A stretch of DNA of 64,000 nt from Methylorubrum rhodesianum (GTDB taxonomy: Bacteria; Pseudomonadota; Alphaproteobacteria; Rhizobiales; Beijerinckiaceae). The DNA is taken from the NCBI RefSeq assembly GCF_014199985.1, contig NZ_JACHOS010000025.1, positions 1-64,000 of the forward strand, written 5' to 3'. Both the position numbers and the translations under genes were made by a program. Of this stretch, positions 18,091 to 26,206 are shown in pieces (the first letter of the stretch is position 1; each line of letters starts with the position of its first letter). The notes beneath the pieces are model-generated. The model had not been told where the DNA came from and did not search any database. It saw only the letters and a list, made by a program, of their open reading frames with translations.

Positions 18091-19563
18091 TCAATACTGA
18101 ACCGTCGCACGCAACCCCAGCACGGCGGCGTTGCGCACCCGGCGGCCTTCGGGGTCGCGCGGATTGGCGATGCCGCCGCCCGGATGCAGGATCAGCTGCA
18201 CGTCCGGCTGCAGGGTGAAGCCGGGCACCACCACCGCCTGATAGGTCGCCTCGATCACCGTCTCGGCCCGCCGACGCGGCATCGCCGTGCCGGTCAGAAC
18301 GATGGTGTCGATGTCGGAGCGGCGCGCGTCGTCGGAGAGGCGGACATAGGCGAGGCTGAGGCCGGCCGTGTCGTCGTCGCGGCCCTCGAACAGGCCTTTG
18401 TAGGCGAGCCCGGTATCGAGATAGGCCGAGACGAGGCTGGAGCGGGTCGGCGACCACGCCGCGCGCACGAAAAAGCCGAGCCCCTCGTCGTCCTTGCCGG
18501 ATTCGCGGTAGAGCGTCTGGTCGTAGATCGCGTAGATCCCGGCGTTGCCGCGGAGCTTCCGGCCGATGCCGGTCGCGTTCGGGTCGGCGAGCGGCAGGCC
18601 GGTCTGGTCGATGCGCAAGCTCTCGAAGCGCCCGAAATGTTGCCAGCCGCCCAGCGTGATGTCGCCGGGCAGGCTTTTCGCATCCTTCTCCGTGTTGAAG
18701 GCGTAGGTCGCCTCGGCCACGACGAGAGCGGGATCGCGGGTGCGGAAGTTGGTGCCGGTGCGGTCGAGGCGCTGCGCCTCCGGGTCGTCGCCGGGGCGGT
18801 TGGCGCCGGCCGGATCGCCGTCGTAGAGCCCGGCCTGGAGCGAGAAGCCGTTGCCCGGCACGTATTTGGCCCGGATCGCGGGCGCCGCGAGCGGATAGGC
18901 CGGGCCGCCGCTCGGCAGGTCGAGTCCGGTGATCGCCGGCCAGCCGAAGGTCGAGTTCACGAACAGGGTCGCGGTCTGGCTGACGAAGAACTCGGTATCG
19001 GCCGCCTGCTGGCCGACCCTGATGCCGAGCCGGCCGTCGAAGAGCTGCTGGTCGAGCCACAGCACGTAGAGGCGGGATGAGGGCAGCGCCTCGATCACGC
19101 TCGTCGCCAACAGGTTGCCGACATAGTAGCGTGACAGGCCGGTGCCGTGGATGAAGTAGGCGTTGGCGTGCACCGTGGCGCCGTCCCAGCCGGCGAGCCG
19201 CTGCAGGTCGAGGTTGAGCCGCAGATTCAGCCGGTCCTCGACGATCGCCCCCTGGCGGAGGCCGCCGACAGGATTGCCCAGCGTCTCGGCGATGTAGGTG
19301 AGGCTGTACTCGATGCCCCGCTGCTTCAGCAGGGGCCGCAGGCCGAACGGGTCGCCGAGCGGCCCGAGCGAGGGCTCGATCGAGCGCACGTAGCCGCCCG
19401 AGGCTTGGCTCGTCGATTCCGGCTGGGAGACCGAGATCCGCGGATCGCCGCCTGCGCCCTCGTAGACCGGCCGTCCGGTGGGCTGCGCGAGGGCCGGCGG
19501 ACAGGCGAGAGCCATCAGGACGAGCGCGCCGGACAGGGCGCCTGAATGGGGGCGGGCGAACAA
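18091..19563 (-). CDS. OprB-family carbohydrate-selective porin
   Basis: A 490-residue outer membrane porin of the OprB family, which passes sugars and other small solutes. The signal peptide is LSGALVLMALACPPALA. The mature part has the OprB opening (LGDPFGLRPLLKQRGIEYSLTYIAETLGN), aromatic-rich strands and a C-terminal ATVQY consistent with barrel insertion. A TTG start at 19563 is chosen: AGAGG lies 7 bases upstream and it yields a complete signal peptide. The frame is open to 19710, but that extension overlaps the GntR gene. It lies directly downstream of the GntR regulator on the same strand, so it may belong to the same transport function as the divergent TRAP operon. Confidence 0.88.
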   Translation of the reverse strand: MFARPHSGALSGALVLMALACPPALAQPTGRPVYEGAGGDPRISVSQPESTSQASGGYVRSIEPSLGPLGDPFGLRPLLKQRGIEYSLTYIAETLGNPVGGLRQGAIVEDRLNLRLNLDLQRLAGWDGATVHANAYFIHGTGLSRYYVGNLLATSVIEALPSSRLYVLWLDQQLFDGRLGIRVGQQAADTEFFVSQTATLFVNSTFGWPAITGLDLPSGGPAYPLAAPAIRAKYVPGNGFSLQAGLYDGDPAGANRPGDDPEAQRLDRTGTNFRTRDPALVVAEATYAFNTEKDAKSLPGDITLGGWQHFGRFESLRIDQTGLPLADPNATGIGRKLRGNAGIYAIYDQTLYRESGKDDEGLGFFVRAAWSPTRSSLVSAYLDTGLAYKGLFEGRDDDTAGLSLAYVRLSDDARRSDIDTIVLTGTAMPRRRAETVIEATYQAVVVPGFTLQPDVQLILHPGGGIANPRDPEGRRVRNAAVLGLRATVQY

Positions 19564-19654
19564 GGGGAAACCTCTACGGCGAACCGCGAAGCTTGAGCTT
19601 ACGGCCTCCGCGCCGTCCCTGCCAGAGCGCCGGAGGCGGCAGTCCCGGCCACAC

Positions 19655-20326
19655 TCACGCCGCGCTGTGGTCCAGCGCCCGCAAATTGGCCACCAGCTCC
19701 GAGAACCCATCGCCCTGGATCAGCACGTGGCGGCGGAGCTGGTCGGCGGCGGCGGCGCCGTCTCCGGCGAGGATCGCCGTGACGACCGCCTCGTGCTCGG
19801 CGAGCGACTGCGCCACCCGGTGGCGGGTGCGCAGCTGGAGACGCCGGTAGGGGGAGAGGCGGCGATGCAGCGCCAGCGCCTGCCCGCACAGGAAGTCGTT
19901 GCGGCAAGCGCGGTAGATCACGGTGTGGAAGACGTAGTTCTCACCGTAATAGGCTTCCGGATCCCCCGTCGAGGCCGCCCGGATACACGCCGCGAGCGCC
20001 CCCTTGAGCTCCGCCTCGAGCTCCGGCGTGAGGCGCCGCGCGGCGAGCCGTCCGCAGGCGGCTTCCAGTTCCGCCATCGTCTCGAACATCTCCAGGAGAT
20101 GCCCCGGCTCGGGGGCGCTCACCACCATGCCGCGGCGTGGCTTGGTCTCGACGAGGCCGGTCGCGGCCAGCTGCAGCAGCGCCTCGCGGATCGGCGTGCG
20201 CGAGACGCCGAAGCGCTCGGCCAGCTGGGTCTCGTCGAGCCGCGCCCCGAGGGCGAGACGCCCCTCGACGATCTCGTCCTCGATCGTCTGCCTGAGGCGC
20301 TGGGTCTGATTCATCGGTCGGTTCAT
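19655..20326 (-). CDS. GntR/FadR-family (FCD) transcriptional regulator
   Basis: A 223-residue regulator. The winged helix is at about 5-70 (LAERFGVSRTPIREALLQL). The FCD effector domain follows, with the metal/ligand histidines in NYVFHTVIYRAC, AEHEAVVTAI and RRHVLIQ. It faces the TRAP operon across 164 bases that contain a 9-base inverted repeat, the probable operator. The likely role is repression of solute uptake until a carboxylate-type ligand binds. ATG 20326 is the first good start; a second ATG follows four codons on. Confidence 0.92.
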   Translation of the reverse strand: MNRPMNQTQRLRQTIEDEIVEGRLALGARLDETQLAERFGVSRTPIREALLQLAATGLVETKPRRGMVVSAPEPGHLLEMFETMAELEAACGRLAARRLTPELEAELKGALAACIRAASTGDPEAYYGENYVFHTVIYRACRNDFLCGQALALHRRLSPYRRLQLRTRHRVAQSLAEHEAVVTAILAGDGAAAADQLRRHVLIQGDGFSELVANLRALDHSAA

Positions 20327-20369
20327 CGGCGATTCCCTGCCGATGCATATTCAAGGGCGTTGACAAAAT

Positions 20370-20393
20370 ATGCAAGATGACGCGATCTTGCAT
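20370..20393. promoter_or_regulatory. Probable GntR operator within the TRAP promoter region
   Basis: ATGCAAGAT (20370-20378) and ATCTTGCAT (20385-20393) form a perfect 9-base inverted repeat around GACGCG. It lies midway between the regulator and dctP. Just upstream is TTGACA (20360-20365). The right arm overlaps a TTGCAT that could act as -35 for TATATT at 20413-20418 (19-base spacing). A bound dimer would block the plus-strand promoter. Confidence 0.65.
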
Positions 20394-20490
20394 TAAATGC
20401 TGCGCTGAAACGTATATTGTGCGCTGCAAAAAGTCCGAAGCAACGGACAATGGCAGAAGCCGCGCGAGCGGTATTCGAAGAGGAAACGCC

Positions 20491-21513
20491 ATGACGCTCA
20501 ACCGCCGCCATCTCCTCGCGGCCGGGCTTGCCGCGCCGGCTCTGCTCAAGCTCGGGACCGGCTCGGCTCAGGCCGCCACGACCCTGAAGCTCTCGCACCA
20601 GTTCCCCGGCGGCTCGATCGACGAGGGCGACTTCCGCGACCGGATGTGCCGCAAGTTCGCGGCGGCGCTCAAGGAGCGCTCGAAGGGTGCGATGGAGGTG
20701 CAGGTCTATCCCGGCTCGTCGCTGATGAAGACCAACGCCCAGTTCAGCGCGATCCGCAAGGGCGCGCTCGACATGACGCTCTACCCCTCCCCCTATGCCG
20801 GGGGCGAGGTGCCGGAACTCAATATCGGCCTGATGCCGGCGCTGGTCCCCTCCTACGCGCAGGCCCTCGCCTGGAAGAACGCCCCCGTGGGCCGCAAGAT
20901 CACCGAGATCCTGGAGGCCAAGGGCGTCATCCTCGTCTCCTGGGTCTGGCAGGCCGGCGGCGTGGCGAGCCGCGAGCGCCCGCTGCTCACGCCCGAGGAT
21001 GCCAAGGGCATGAAGGTCCGCGGCGGCTCGCGCGAGATGGACCTGATGATGAAGCAGGCGGGCGCCGCCACGCTCTCGCTGCCGTCGAACGAATCCTACG
21101 CCGCGATGCAGACCGGCGCCTGCGATGCGGTGCTGACCTCCTCCACCAGCCTGATCTCGTTCCGCCTGGAGGAAATCTCCAAGGCCCTGACCTCGGGCCG
21201 GGAGCGCTCCTACTGGTTCATGCTGGAGCCGATCATGATGTCGAAGATCGTGTTCTCCGGCCTGCCCAAGGACCAGCAGGATCTCATCATGGCGGTCGGC
21301 GCCGAGCTCGAGAGCTTCGGCCAGGAGGGCGCCAAGGCCGACGACACCCGCGTCGAGGAGGTGTTCGGCAAGGCCGGCGCCAAGGTCGTGCAGCTCGACG
21401 AGCCGACGCTCGGCAAGTGGCGCGACATCGCCCGCGACACCGCCTGGAAGGACTTCGCCAACAAGAACGCGAGCTGCGCTGAGCTGCTCAAGCTGGCGGA
21501 GAAGGTCGCGTGA
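20491..21513 (+). CDS. dctP: TRAP transporter solute-binding protein (DctP family)
   Basis: A 340-residue periplasmic binding protein. The signal peptide carries a twin-arginine motif (LNRRHLLAAGLAAPALL), so export is probably by Tat. The mature part begins TLKLSHQFPGGS and contains the DctP ligand region (VSWVWQAGGVASRERPLLTPEDAKGMKVRG). It captures an organic acid for the membrane subunits that follow. ATG 20491 has AGAGGA upstream; the longer frame from 20377 crosses the promoter and is rejected. It overlaps dctQ by four bases. Confidence 0.93.
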   Translation: MTLNRRHLLAAGLAAPALLKLGTGSAQAATTLKLSHQFPGGSIDEGDFRDRMCRKFAAALKERSKGAMEVQVYPGSSLMKTNAQFSAIRKGALDMTLYPSPYAGGEVPELNIGLMPALVPSYAQALAWKNAPVGRKITEILEAKGVILVSWVWQAGGVASRERPLLTPEDAKGMKVRGGSREMDLMMKQAGAATLSLPSNESYAAMQTGACDAVLTSSTSLISFRLEEISKALTSGRERSYWFMLEPIMMSKIVFSGLPKDQQDLIMAVGAELESFGQEGAKADDTRVEEVFGKAGAKVVQLDEPTLGKWRDIARDTAWKDFANKNASCAELLKLAEKVA

Positions 21514-22235
21514 GCCACGCCTTCGACGCGGCCTCGGCCGCTTCCGAGCCCCACAAGGCCGAGGCGTCCCGGATTCCGGGACTGCTCGGCGTCATCGACC
21601 GGACGACGCGCCGGCTCAACCACCTCATCCTGGTGCTGGGCGGCATCGCGCTCGTCGCCGCCTGCCTCGTGCTCAGCTACTCCGTGCTGATCCGCTACGT
21701 CCTGCACGAGCCGACGGAGTGGCAGGACGAGACCGCCGTGTTCCTGATCGTCGGCGCGACCTTCCTGTCGGCGGCCGGCGTCCAGGCCAAGCGCGGCCAT
21801 GTCGCCATCGAGGCGCTCACCGGCCTGCTTTCGCCGGCCGTCAACCGGATGCGCCTCGTCCTTGTCGACATCGTCAGCCTCGCCTTCGTGGCGTTCTTCG
21901 CCTGGAAGAGCTGGAGCCTGTTCCACGAGGCCTGGGAGGATGGCCAGATCTCGCAATCGACCTGGGGGCCGCCGCTCTGGATCCCCTACCTGCTGATGGC
22001 CGCGGGCATGAGCCTGCTCAGCCTGCAATTCGTCCTGCAGATCGCCGAAGCCGTCCTCTACGGCCCCCGCAGCGCCGGCTGGGCCAAGCCGAAGATCGGG
22101 ATCGGGGCGGACGTCAACCGCGATATGCGCGACCGCCCGGATCTGACGCCCGAGGGGCCGGACATCCTGGAGAGCACGATCACACCGAAGGCGGCCCCGA
22201 CTCGGCCGGCCACGAGGACGGGAGGCAAGGCATGA
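21510..22235 (+). CDS. dctQ: TRAP transporter small permease (DctQ)
   Basis: A 241-residue integral membrane subunit with four predicted helices (for example LILVLGGIALVAACLVLSYSVLIRYVLH and ETAVFLIVGATFLSAAGVQ) and the DctQ signature region AKRGHVAIEALT. The C-terminal 40 residues form an unusually long soluble tail. GTG 21510 overlaps the dctP stop (GTGA) and the gene's own stop overlaps the dctM start (ATGA), so the three genes are translationally coupled. Confidence 0.9.
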   Translation: MSHAFDAASAASEPHKAEASRIPGLLGVIDRTTRRLNHLILVLGGIALVAACLVLSYSVLIRYVLHEPTEWQDETAVFLIVGATFLSAAGVQAKRGHVAIEALTGLLSPAVNRMRLVLVDIVSLAFVAFFAWKSWSLFHEAWEDGQISQSTWGPPLWIPYLLMAAGMSLLSLQFVLQIAEAVLYGPRSAGWAKPKIGIGADVNRDMRDRPDLTPEGPDILESTITPKAAPTRPATRTGGKA

Positions 22236-23584
22236 GCACCGCCGCGATCGGCTTCCTCTATGCCGGGGCGACGCTCGGCGCGATGCTCTCGGGCATCCCC
22301 ATCGCCTTCGCCCTGGGCTTCGTGGCCCTCGCCTTCATGTACGCGTTCATGCCCGCCGCCTCGCTCGATACGGTGGCGCAGAACGTCTACGAGGAGATGG
22401 CCTCGATCACCCTGCTCTCGATCCCGCTCTTCATCCTGAAGGGTGCGGCGATCGGCCGGAGCCGGGCCGGTCAGGATCTCTACTCGGCGATGCACGCCTG
22501 GATGCACCGCATCCCCGGGGGGCTCGGCATCGCCAACGTGTTCGCCTGCGCCCTGTTCGCGGCGATGGCCGGCTCCTCGCCCGCCACCTGCTCGGCGATC
22601 GGCTCGGCGGGCATTCCGGAGATGCGCAAGCGCGGCTACTCGCCGGGCTTCGCCGCCGGGATCATCGCCGCGGGCGGCACGCTCGGCATCCTGCTGCCGC
22701 CCTCGATCACCATGATCCTCTACGCGGTCGCCGCCGAGCAGTCGCTGGGACGGCTGTTCCTCGCCGGGATCGGGCCGGGCTTCCTCCTGGTCGCGCTGTT
22801 CGCCAGCTGGTCGGTGTACCGCTTCCGCTCGGAATTCGCGGCCGCGAAAGCGGCCTACGAGCGGACGGGCACGCAGCACCCGATCCTCAAGGAGGATACC
22901 TACAGCATGCGCGAGCGCTTCTCGACGCTGCCGCGGGTGCTGCCCTTCGTGGTGCTGCTCACCGGCGTCATGGTCGCGCTCTACGGCGGCTACGCCACGC
23001 CCTCCGAGACCGCCGGCCTCGGCGGCCTGCTGGCGCTCGCCCTGATCGCGGTGATCTACGGCGTGTGGCGCTTCCGCGATGTCGACCCGATCCTCACGGC
23101 GACGCTGCGGGAATCGACCATGCTGATGCTGATCATCGGCATGTCGCTCCTCTACGCCTACGTGATGAGCTACCTTCACATCAGCCAGGCCGCGGCCCAG
23201 GCCATCGTCGCGATGCAGCTCTCCCCCTGGGTCCTGCTCGCCACCATCCTGGCGCTGGTGATCGCGCTCGGCTTCTTCCTGCCGCCGGTCTCGATCATCC
23301 TGATGACGGCGCCGATCATCCTGCCGCCGCTGAAGGCCGCCGGGTTCGACCTCGTCTGGTTCGGCGTGGTGATGACGATCACCATGGAGATGGGGCTGAT
23401 CCACCCGCCGGTGGGGCTCAACATCTTCGTCATCAAGAACATCGCCCCCGACATTCCGCTCAAGGACATCATCTGGGGCACCCTGCCCTTCGTGATCCTG
23501 ATGGGCGTGGCGATCGTCCTGCTCTGCCTCGTACCGGGCATCGCCATGTGGCTGCCCGACCTGCTCCTGCCGACGACGCGGTAG
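22232..23584 (+). CDS. dctM: TRAP transporter large permease (DctM)
   Basis: A 450-residue, roughly 12-helix membrane protein that forms the sodium-coupled translocation channel of the TRAP system. Family features include GIPIAFALGFVALAF at the start, MAGSSPATCSAIGSAGIPEM and GGTLGILLPPSITMILYA in the first half, and a matching FFLPPVSIILMTAPIILPPL / MGLIHPPVGLNIFVIKNIAPD in the second half. ATG 22232 overlaps dctQ. A strong hairpin terminator follows at 23626. Confidence 0.95.
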   Translation: MSTAAIGFLYAGATLGAMLSGIPIAFALGFVALAFMYAFMPAASLDTVAQNVYEEMASITLLSIPLFILKGAAIGRSRAGQDLYSAMHAWMHRIPGGLGIANVFACALFAAMAGSSPATCSAIGSAGIPEMRKRGYSPGFAAGIIAAGGTLGILLPPSITMILYAVAAEQSLGRLFLAGIGPGFLLVALFASWSVYRFRSEFAAAKAAYERTGTQHPILKEDTYSMRERFSTLPRVLPFVVLLTGVMVALYGGYATPSETAGLGGLLALALIAVIYGVWRFRDVDPILTATLRESTMLMLIIGMSLLYAYVMSYLHISQAAAQAIVAMQLSPWVLLATILALVIALGFFLPPVSIILMTAPIILPPLKAAGFDLVWFGVVMTITMEMGLIHPPVGLNIFVIKNIAPDIPLKDIIWGTLPFVILMGVAIVLLCLVPGIAMWLPDLLLPTTR

Positions 23585-23625
23585 GAACGCGAGAAGTCGG
23601 GCGGAGCGACGCTTCGAAGAACGGA

Positions 23626-23650
23626 CCCTCCGCGCCGCGGGCGCGGAGGG
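23626..23650 (+). terminator. Intrinsic terminator of the TRAP operon
   Basis: A perfect 11-base stem (CCCTCCGCGCC with GGCGCGGAGGG) encloses a three-base loop and is followed by TTAATCGTTTCTT. It starts 42 bases after the dctM stop. Confidence 0.8.
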
Positions 23651-23856
23651 TTAATCGTTTCTTGGCGGCGGCAGTAAAACTCGCCTTAACCCTCCAGCAC
23701 CCAAGATCGTCGCCGCATGCCAGATCCGGCTGGTCCCCTGGGAACGGCGGATGTGGGCTTCGCTCGAGCGCCGCGCGGGCTGGCCGCCACGGCGTCCGCC
23801 CGGATCGGGCGGACACCCTGTGACAGCCGCTTCCGGCACCGGACGGGAGACGATCC

Positions 23857-24054
23857 GTGACGAAGCCAGTCGCCGAGACGAAACGCGCCAGGGGCGCGAT
23901 CACCACGCCACCGCTGAGCCCGAGCGTGCGCCGCCACCTCGGCAAGAGCCTGCGCAGCCACTTCGCCGACAGCCTGACCGAGCCGGTGGGCGAGCGCCTC
24001 GAGACCCTCATCGACCGCCTGGACACGCCGCAGGATCACACGACGCGCCCGTGA
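23857..24054 (+). CDS. NepR-family anti-sigma factor
   Basis: A 65-residue protein whose core, LGKSLRSHFADSLTEPVGER followed by LETLIDRLD, matches the two-helix NepR motif. NepR sequesters the general-stress sigma factor EcfG and is released when phosphorylated PhyR binds it. GTG 23857 has GGGAG 7 bases upstream. PhyR and EcfG genes, usual neighbours in many alphaproteobacteria, are not in the window, so this is either an unlinked nepR or a paralogue. No clear EcfG-type promoter precedes it. Confidence 0.8.
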   Translation: MTKPVAETKRARGAITTPPLSPSVRRHLGKSLRSHFADSLTEPVGERLETLIDRLDTPQDHTTRP

Positions 24055-24591
24055 TCGCCCGAGGATGGGCGCATGGCCGGAAAACCCCGGCCGCGACGGG
24101 GCGCCCGGGGTCTCTGGATTCTGCGGTGGGGATTCGAACGGGGCCGCGGGACGCTCAGTCGAGAGCGACGGCGACCAGGGAGAACAGCCCGGCGAGCAGC
24201 AGGTTGCAGGCGATGAGGACGACGACCGTCATGGATTGGATTCGCGGCTGAGAGGAAATCGGGCAGGCGTCGAGGGCGGCGGGGGCCGCCGCGAGGAGAG
24301 CGTCTAGCGAGAGAAGCTTGACGGAGTGCTCATCCCACCCGATTGCGGCGCCGGCGCGGCCCGGTTCGCTCAAACCGATGCAGGAAGATCACAGGTCCCG
24401 TCCTGCGCCGCCGCGCTTGAACCGGCGCTGAACCGCCGCGCGATCCACAGGGCCGTCCGATGCGGCAGCGCGGCCACAGCGGCCGGCGCACCGAGGACCG
24501 ATTCACTGTTTTCCCTCCGCCCCCGTAATATTGCCAAGATTTGGTTAACGGACTAGGCTCGCGACGTCCCGTTTCGAGACAGGATCCGGCC
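24055..24591. other. Intergenic region after the nepR-like gene
   Basis: No confident gene. A 25-codon minus-strand frame (24155-24232, product MTVVVLIACNLLLAGLFSL plus six residues) would make a single membrane helix but has no Shine-Dalgarno. A GGCCGG/CCGGCC hairpin (24075-24092) lacks a T-run. A promoter for the next gene is at 24531-24559. Confidence 0.4.
24531..24559 (+). promoter_or_regulatory. Putative sigma-70 promoter of the small secreted-protein gene
   Basis: TTGCCA (24531-24536) and TAGGCT (24554-24559) are separated by 17 bases, 32 bases before ATG 24592, in a locally AT-rich stretch. Confidence 0.45.
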
Positions 24592-24825
24592 ATGATCTCC
24601 CTGAACGAGACCCTTCTCACCGCCGCCGCCCTGTTCGGCCTCGGCGCGTCCGCCGTCTCGGTCGGGAGTTCGGCGGAGCCGGCAGCCTTCGAGGACTTCT
24701 CCCCGGACGACGCCTCGTCCCTCGCCGGCGAGAGAGCGCTGCCGCCGGAGGAGGATGCGGCGGATGATCCCTTCTTTACTGCCGTCGCCGACGCCCTGCG
24801 GGAGGCGGGCTACCTGGATTCCTGA
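24592..24825 (+). CDS. Small acidic protein with signal-peptide-like N-terminus, unknown function
   Basis: A 77-residue product not recognised as a named family. The N-terminus (TLLTAAALFGLGASAVSVGSSA) looks like a signal peptide or short membrane segment. The rest is strongly acidic (FEDFSPDDASSLAGERALPP, then EEDAADDP) and ends in a short amphipathic segment. AGGA lies 7 bases before ATG 24592 and a plausible promoter precedes it. Its stop is 59 bases before cysK; no functional link is evident. Confidence 0.6.
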   Translation: MISLNETLLTAAALFGLGASAVSVGSSAEPAAFEDFSPDDASSLAGERALPPEEDAADDPFFTAVADALREAGYLDS

Positions 24826-24884
24826 AAATCGGTTGATTAAGCCTGCCTGACCCGCCGCCCGCCGCGGGCGTTCAGGAAGGCCGC

Positions 24885-25931
24885 ATGTCCGCATCCCCCG
24901 CCGTCTCCCCCGACGTGCTCGCCGCCATCGGCGGCACGCCCCTGATCCGGCTGCGCCGCGCCTCCGAGGAGACCGGCTGCACCATTCTCGGCAAGGCGGA
25001 ATTCCTGAACCCCGGCCTGTCGGTGAAGGATCGGGCCGCGCTCTCGATCGTGCGGGACGCCGAGGCCCGGGGCCTGATCCGGCCCGGCGGCACCATCGTC
25101 GAGGGCACGGCGGGCAACACCGGGATCGGGCTGGCCCTGGTGGCGTCCGTCCGCGGCTACCGCACCCTCATCGTCATTCCCGAGACGCAGTCGGCGGAGA
25201 AGAAGGAGACGCTGCGGCTGGCCGGCGCCCGGCTCGTCGAGGTGCCCGCCGTCCCCTTCGCCAACCCGAACAACTACGTGCACGCCGCCCGCCGCCTCGC
25301 CGAGCGGCTGGCCGAGACGGAAGCGGCCGGCGCCTTCTTCGCCGACCAGTTCGACAACACCGCCAACCGCCGCGCCCATATCGAGGCGACCGGTCCCGAG
25401 ATTTTCGCGCAGACCGGCGGCGCGGTCGACGGCTTCGTCTGCGCGGCGGGGACCGGCGGCACGCTGGCGGGCGTGGCCGAGGCGCTGCGGGCGGCGAAGC
25501 CGGGGGTGAAGATCGCTCTCTCCGATCCCGAGGGCTCGGCGCTCCACGCCTATTACAGCACCGGCACCCTCAAGGCGGAGGGCTCCTCGATCACCGAAGG
25601 GATCGGCCAGGGACGCGTGACGCGAAACCTCGAAGGGTTCACCCCCGATTTCTCGTTCCGGGTTCCGGACGCGGAGGCGCTCGGCATCATCTTCGGCCTG
25701 ATGCGCGAGGAGGGGCTCTCGCTCGGCGGGTCGTCGGGCATCAACGTCGCGGGCGCGATCCGGCTCGCCCGCGAACTCGGGCCCGGCCGCACCATCGTGA
25801 CAATCCTCTGCGACGGCGCCGCGCGCTACGCCTCGAAGCTGTTCAATCCCGCCTTCCTGGGCGAGCGCGGCCTGCCGGTTCCGGACTGGCTCGGCCCGTC
25901 CGCCGACGCCCTGCCCGACTGGCGAGCGTGA
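24885..25931 (+). CDS. cysK: Cysteine synthase A (O-acetylserine sulfhydrylase)
   Basis: A 348-residue pyridoxal-phosphate enzyme that makes L-cysteine from O-acetylserine and sulfide. The PLP lysine is in NPGLSVKDRAA. The substrate-loop EGTAGNTGIGLALVA, the phosphate-binding AAGTGGTLAGVAEAL and the C-terminal LSLGGSSGINVAGA are all present. ATG 24885 follows an excellent Shine-Dalgarno (AGGAAGG). It is slightly longer than the usual ~310-320 residues, with extra sequence at the C-terminus (LGERGLPVPDWLGPSADALP). Cystathionine beta-synthase-like paralogues share these motifs, so the exact substrate is inferred. Confidence 0.88.
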   Translation: MSASPAVSPDVLAAIGGTPLIRLRRASEETGCTILGKAEFLNPGLSVKDRAALSIVRDAEARGLIRPGGTIVEGTAGNTGIGLALVASVRGYRTLIVIPETQSAEKKETLRLAGARLVEVPAVPFANPNNYVHAARRLAERLAETEAAGAFFADQFDNTANRRAHIEATGPEIFAQTGGAVDGFVCAAGTGGTLAGVAEALRAAKPGVKIALSDPEGSALHAYYSTGTLKAEGSSITEGIGQGRVTRNLEGFTPDFSFRVPDAEALGIIFGLMREEGLSLGGSSGINVAGAIRLARELGPGRTIVTILCDGAARYASKLFNPAFLGERGLPVPDWLGPSADALPDWRA

Positions 25932-25960
25932 GCCGCCGACCGCAGGATCCGCACTGAGCC

Positions 25961-25987
25961 GGCAACGAAATCGCCGGAGGAAGCGTT
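25961..25987 (+). promoter_or_regulatory. Possible EcfG-type (general stress) promoter
   Basis: GGCAAC (25961-25966) and CGTT (25984-25987) are separated by 17 bases. The alphaproteobacterial general-stress consensus is GGAAC-N16/17-CGTT, so the -35 is imperfect. It lies 52 bases before the DUF3309 start. Confidence 0.3.
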
Positions 25988-26038
25988 GCTGTCGGTGCTC
26001 AAGCGAGGGTGTTTGAGCGATCGGGAGACACGCCTTCG

Positions 26039-26191
26039 ATGCTCACCACCATCCTGCTCATTCTGCTGATCCTGCTGCTCTTCGGCGGCGGCAACTTCTA
26101 CGGCGGCGGGCGCTTCCGCGGGCCCGGTTTCGGGCTGGGCGGCATCCTGCTCATCATCCTGATCGTCCTGCTGGCGACGGGCCGGATCTGA
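26039..26191 (+). CDS. DUF3309-family small membrane protein
   Basis: A 50-residue protein made of two short hydrophobic helices (LTTILLILLILLLF and GLGGILLIILIVLLATG) joined by a glycine/tyrosine-rich turn (GGGNFYGGGRFRGPGFG). This is the layout of DUF3309 proteins, whose function is unknown but which are frequent in stress-tolerant alpha- and gammaproteobacteria. ATG 26039 has GGGAG upstream, somewhat far (about 11 bases). The frame is open from 26009 without a better start. Confidence 0.75.
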   Translation: MLTTILLILLILLLFGGGNFYGGGRFRGPGFGLGGILLIILIVLLATGRI

Positions 26192-26206
26192 GCCCCTCGC
26201 CGCCGC

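Noticed and set aside
23741..23764. GGAAC upstream of the nepR-like gene as an EcfG promoter
   Set aside because: No CGTT lies 16-17 bases downstream; the nearest match is CGCT at 15 bases.
24108..24135. tRNA 3'-end-like string on the minus strand (GTTCGAATCCCC then ACCGCAGAATCCA)
   Set aside because: The 5' side of the T-stem does not pair and no acceptor or anticodon arm can be folded; at most a chance match or tiny attachment-site remnant.
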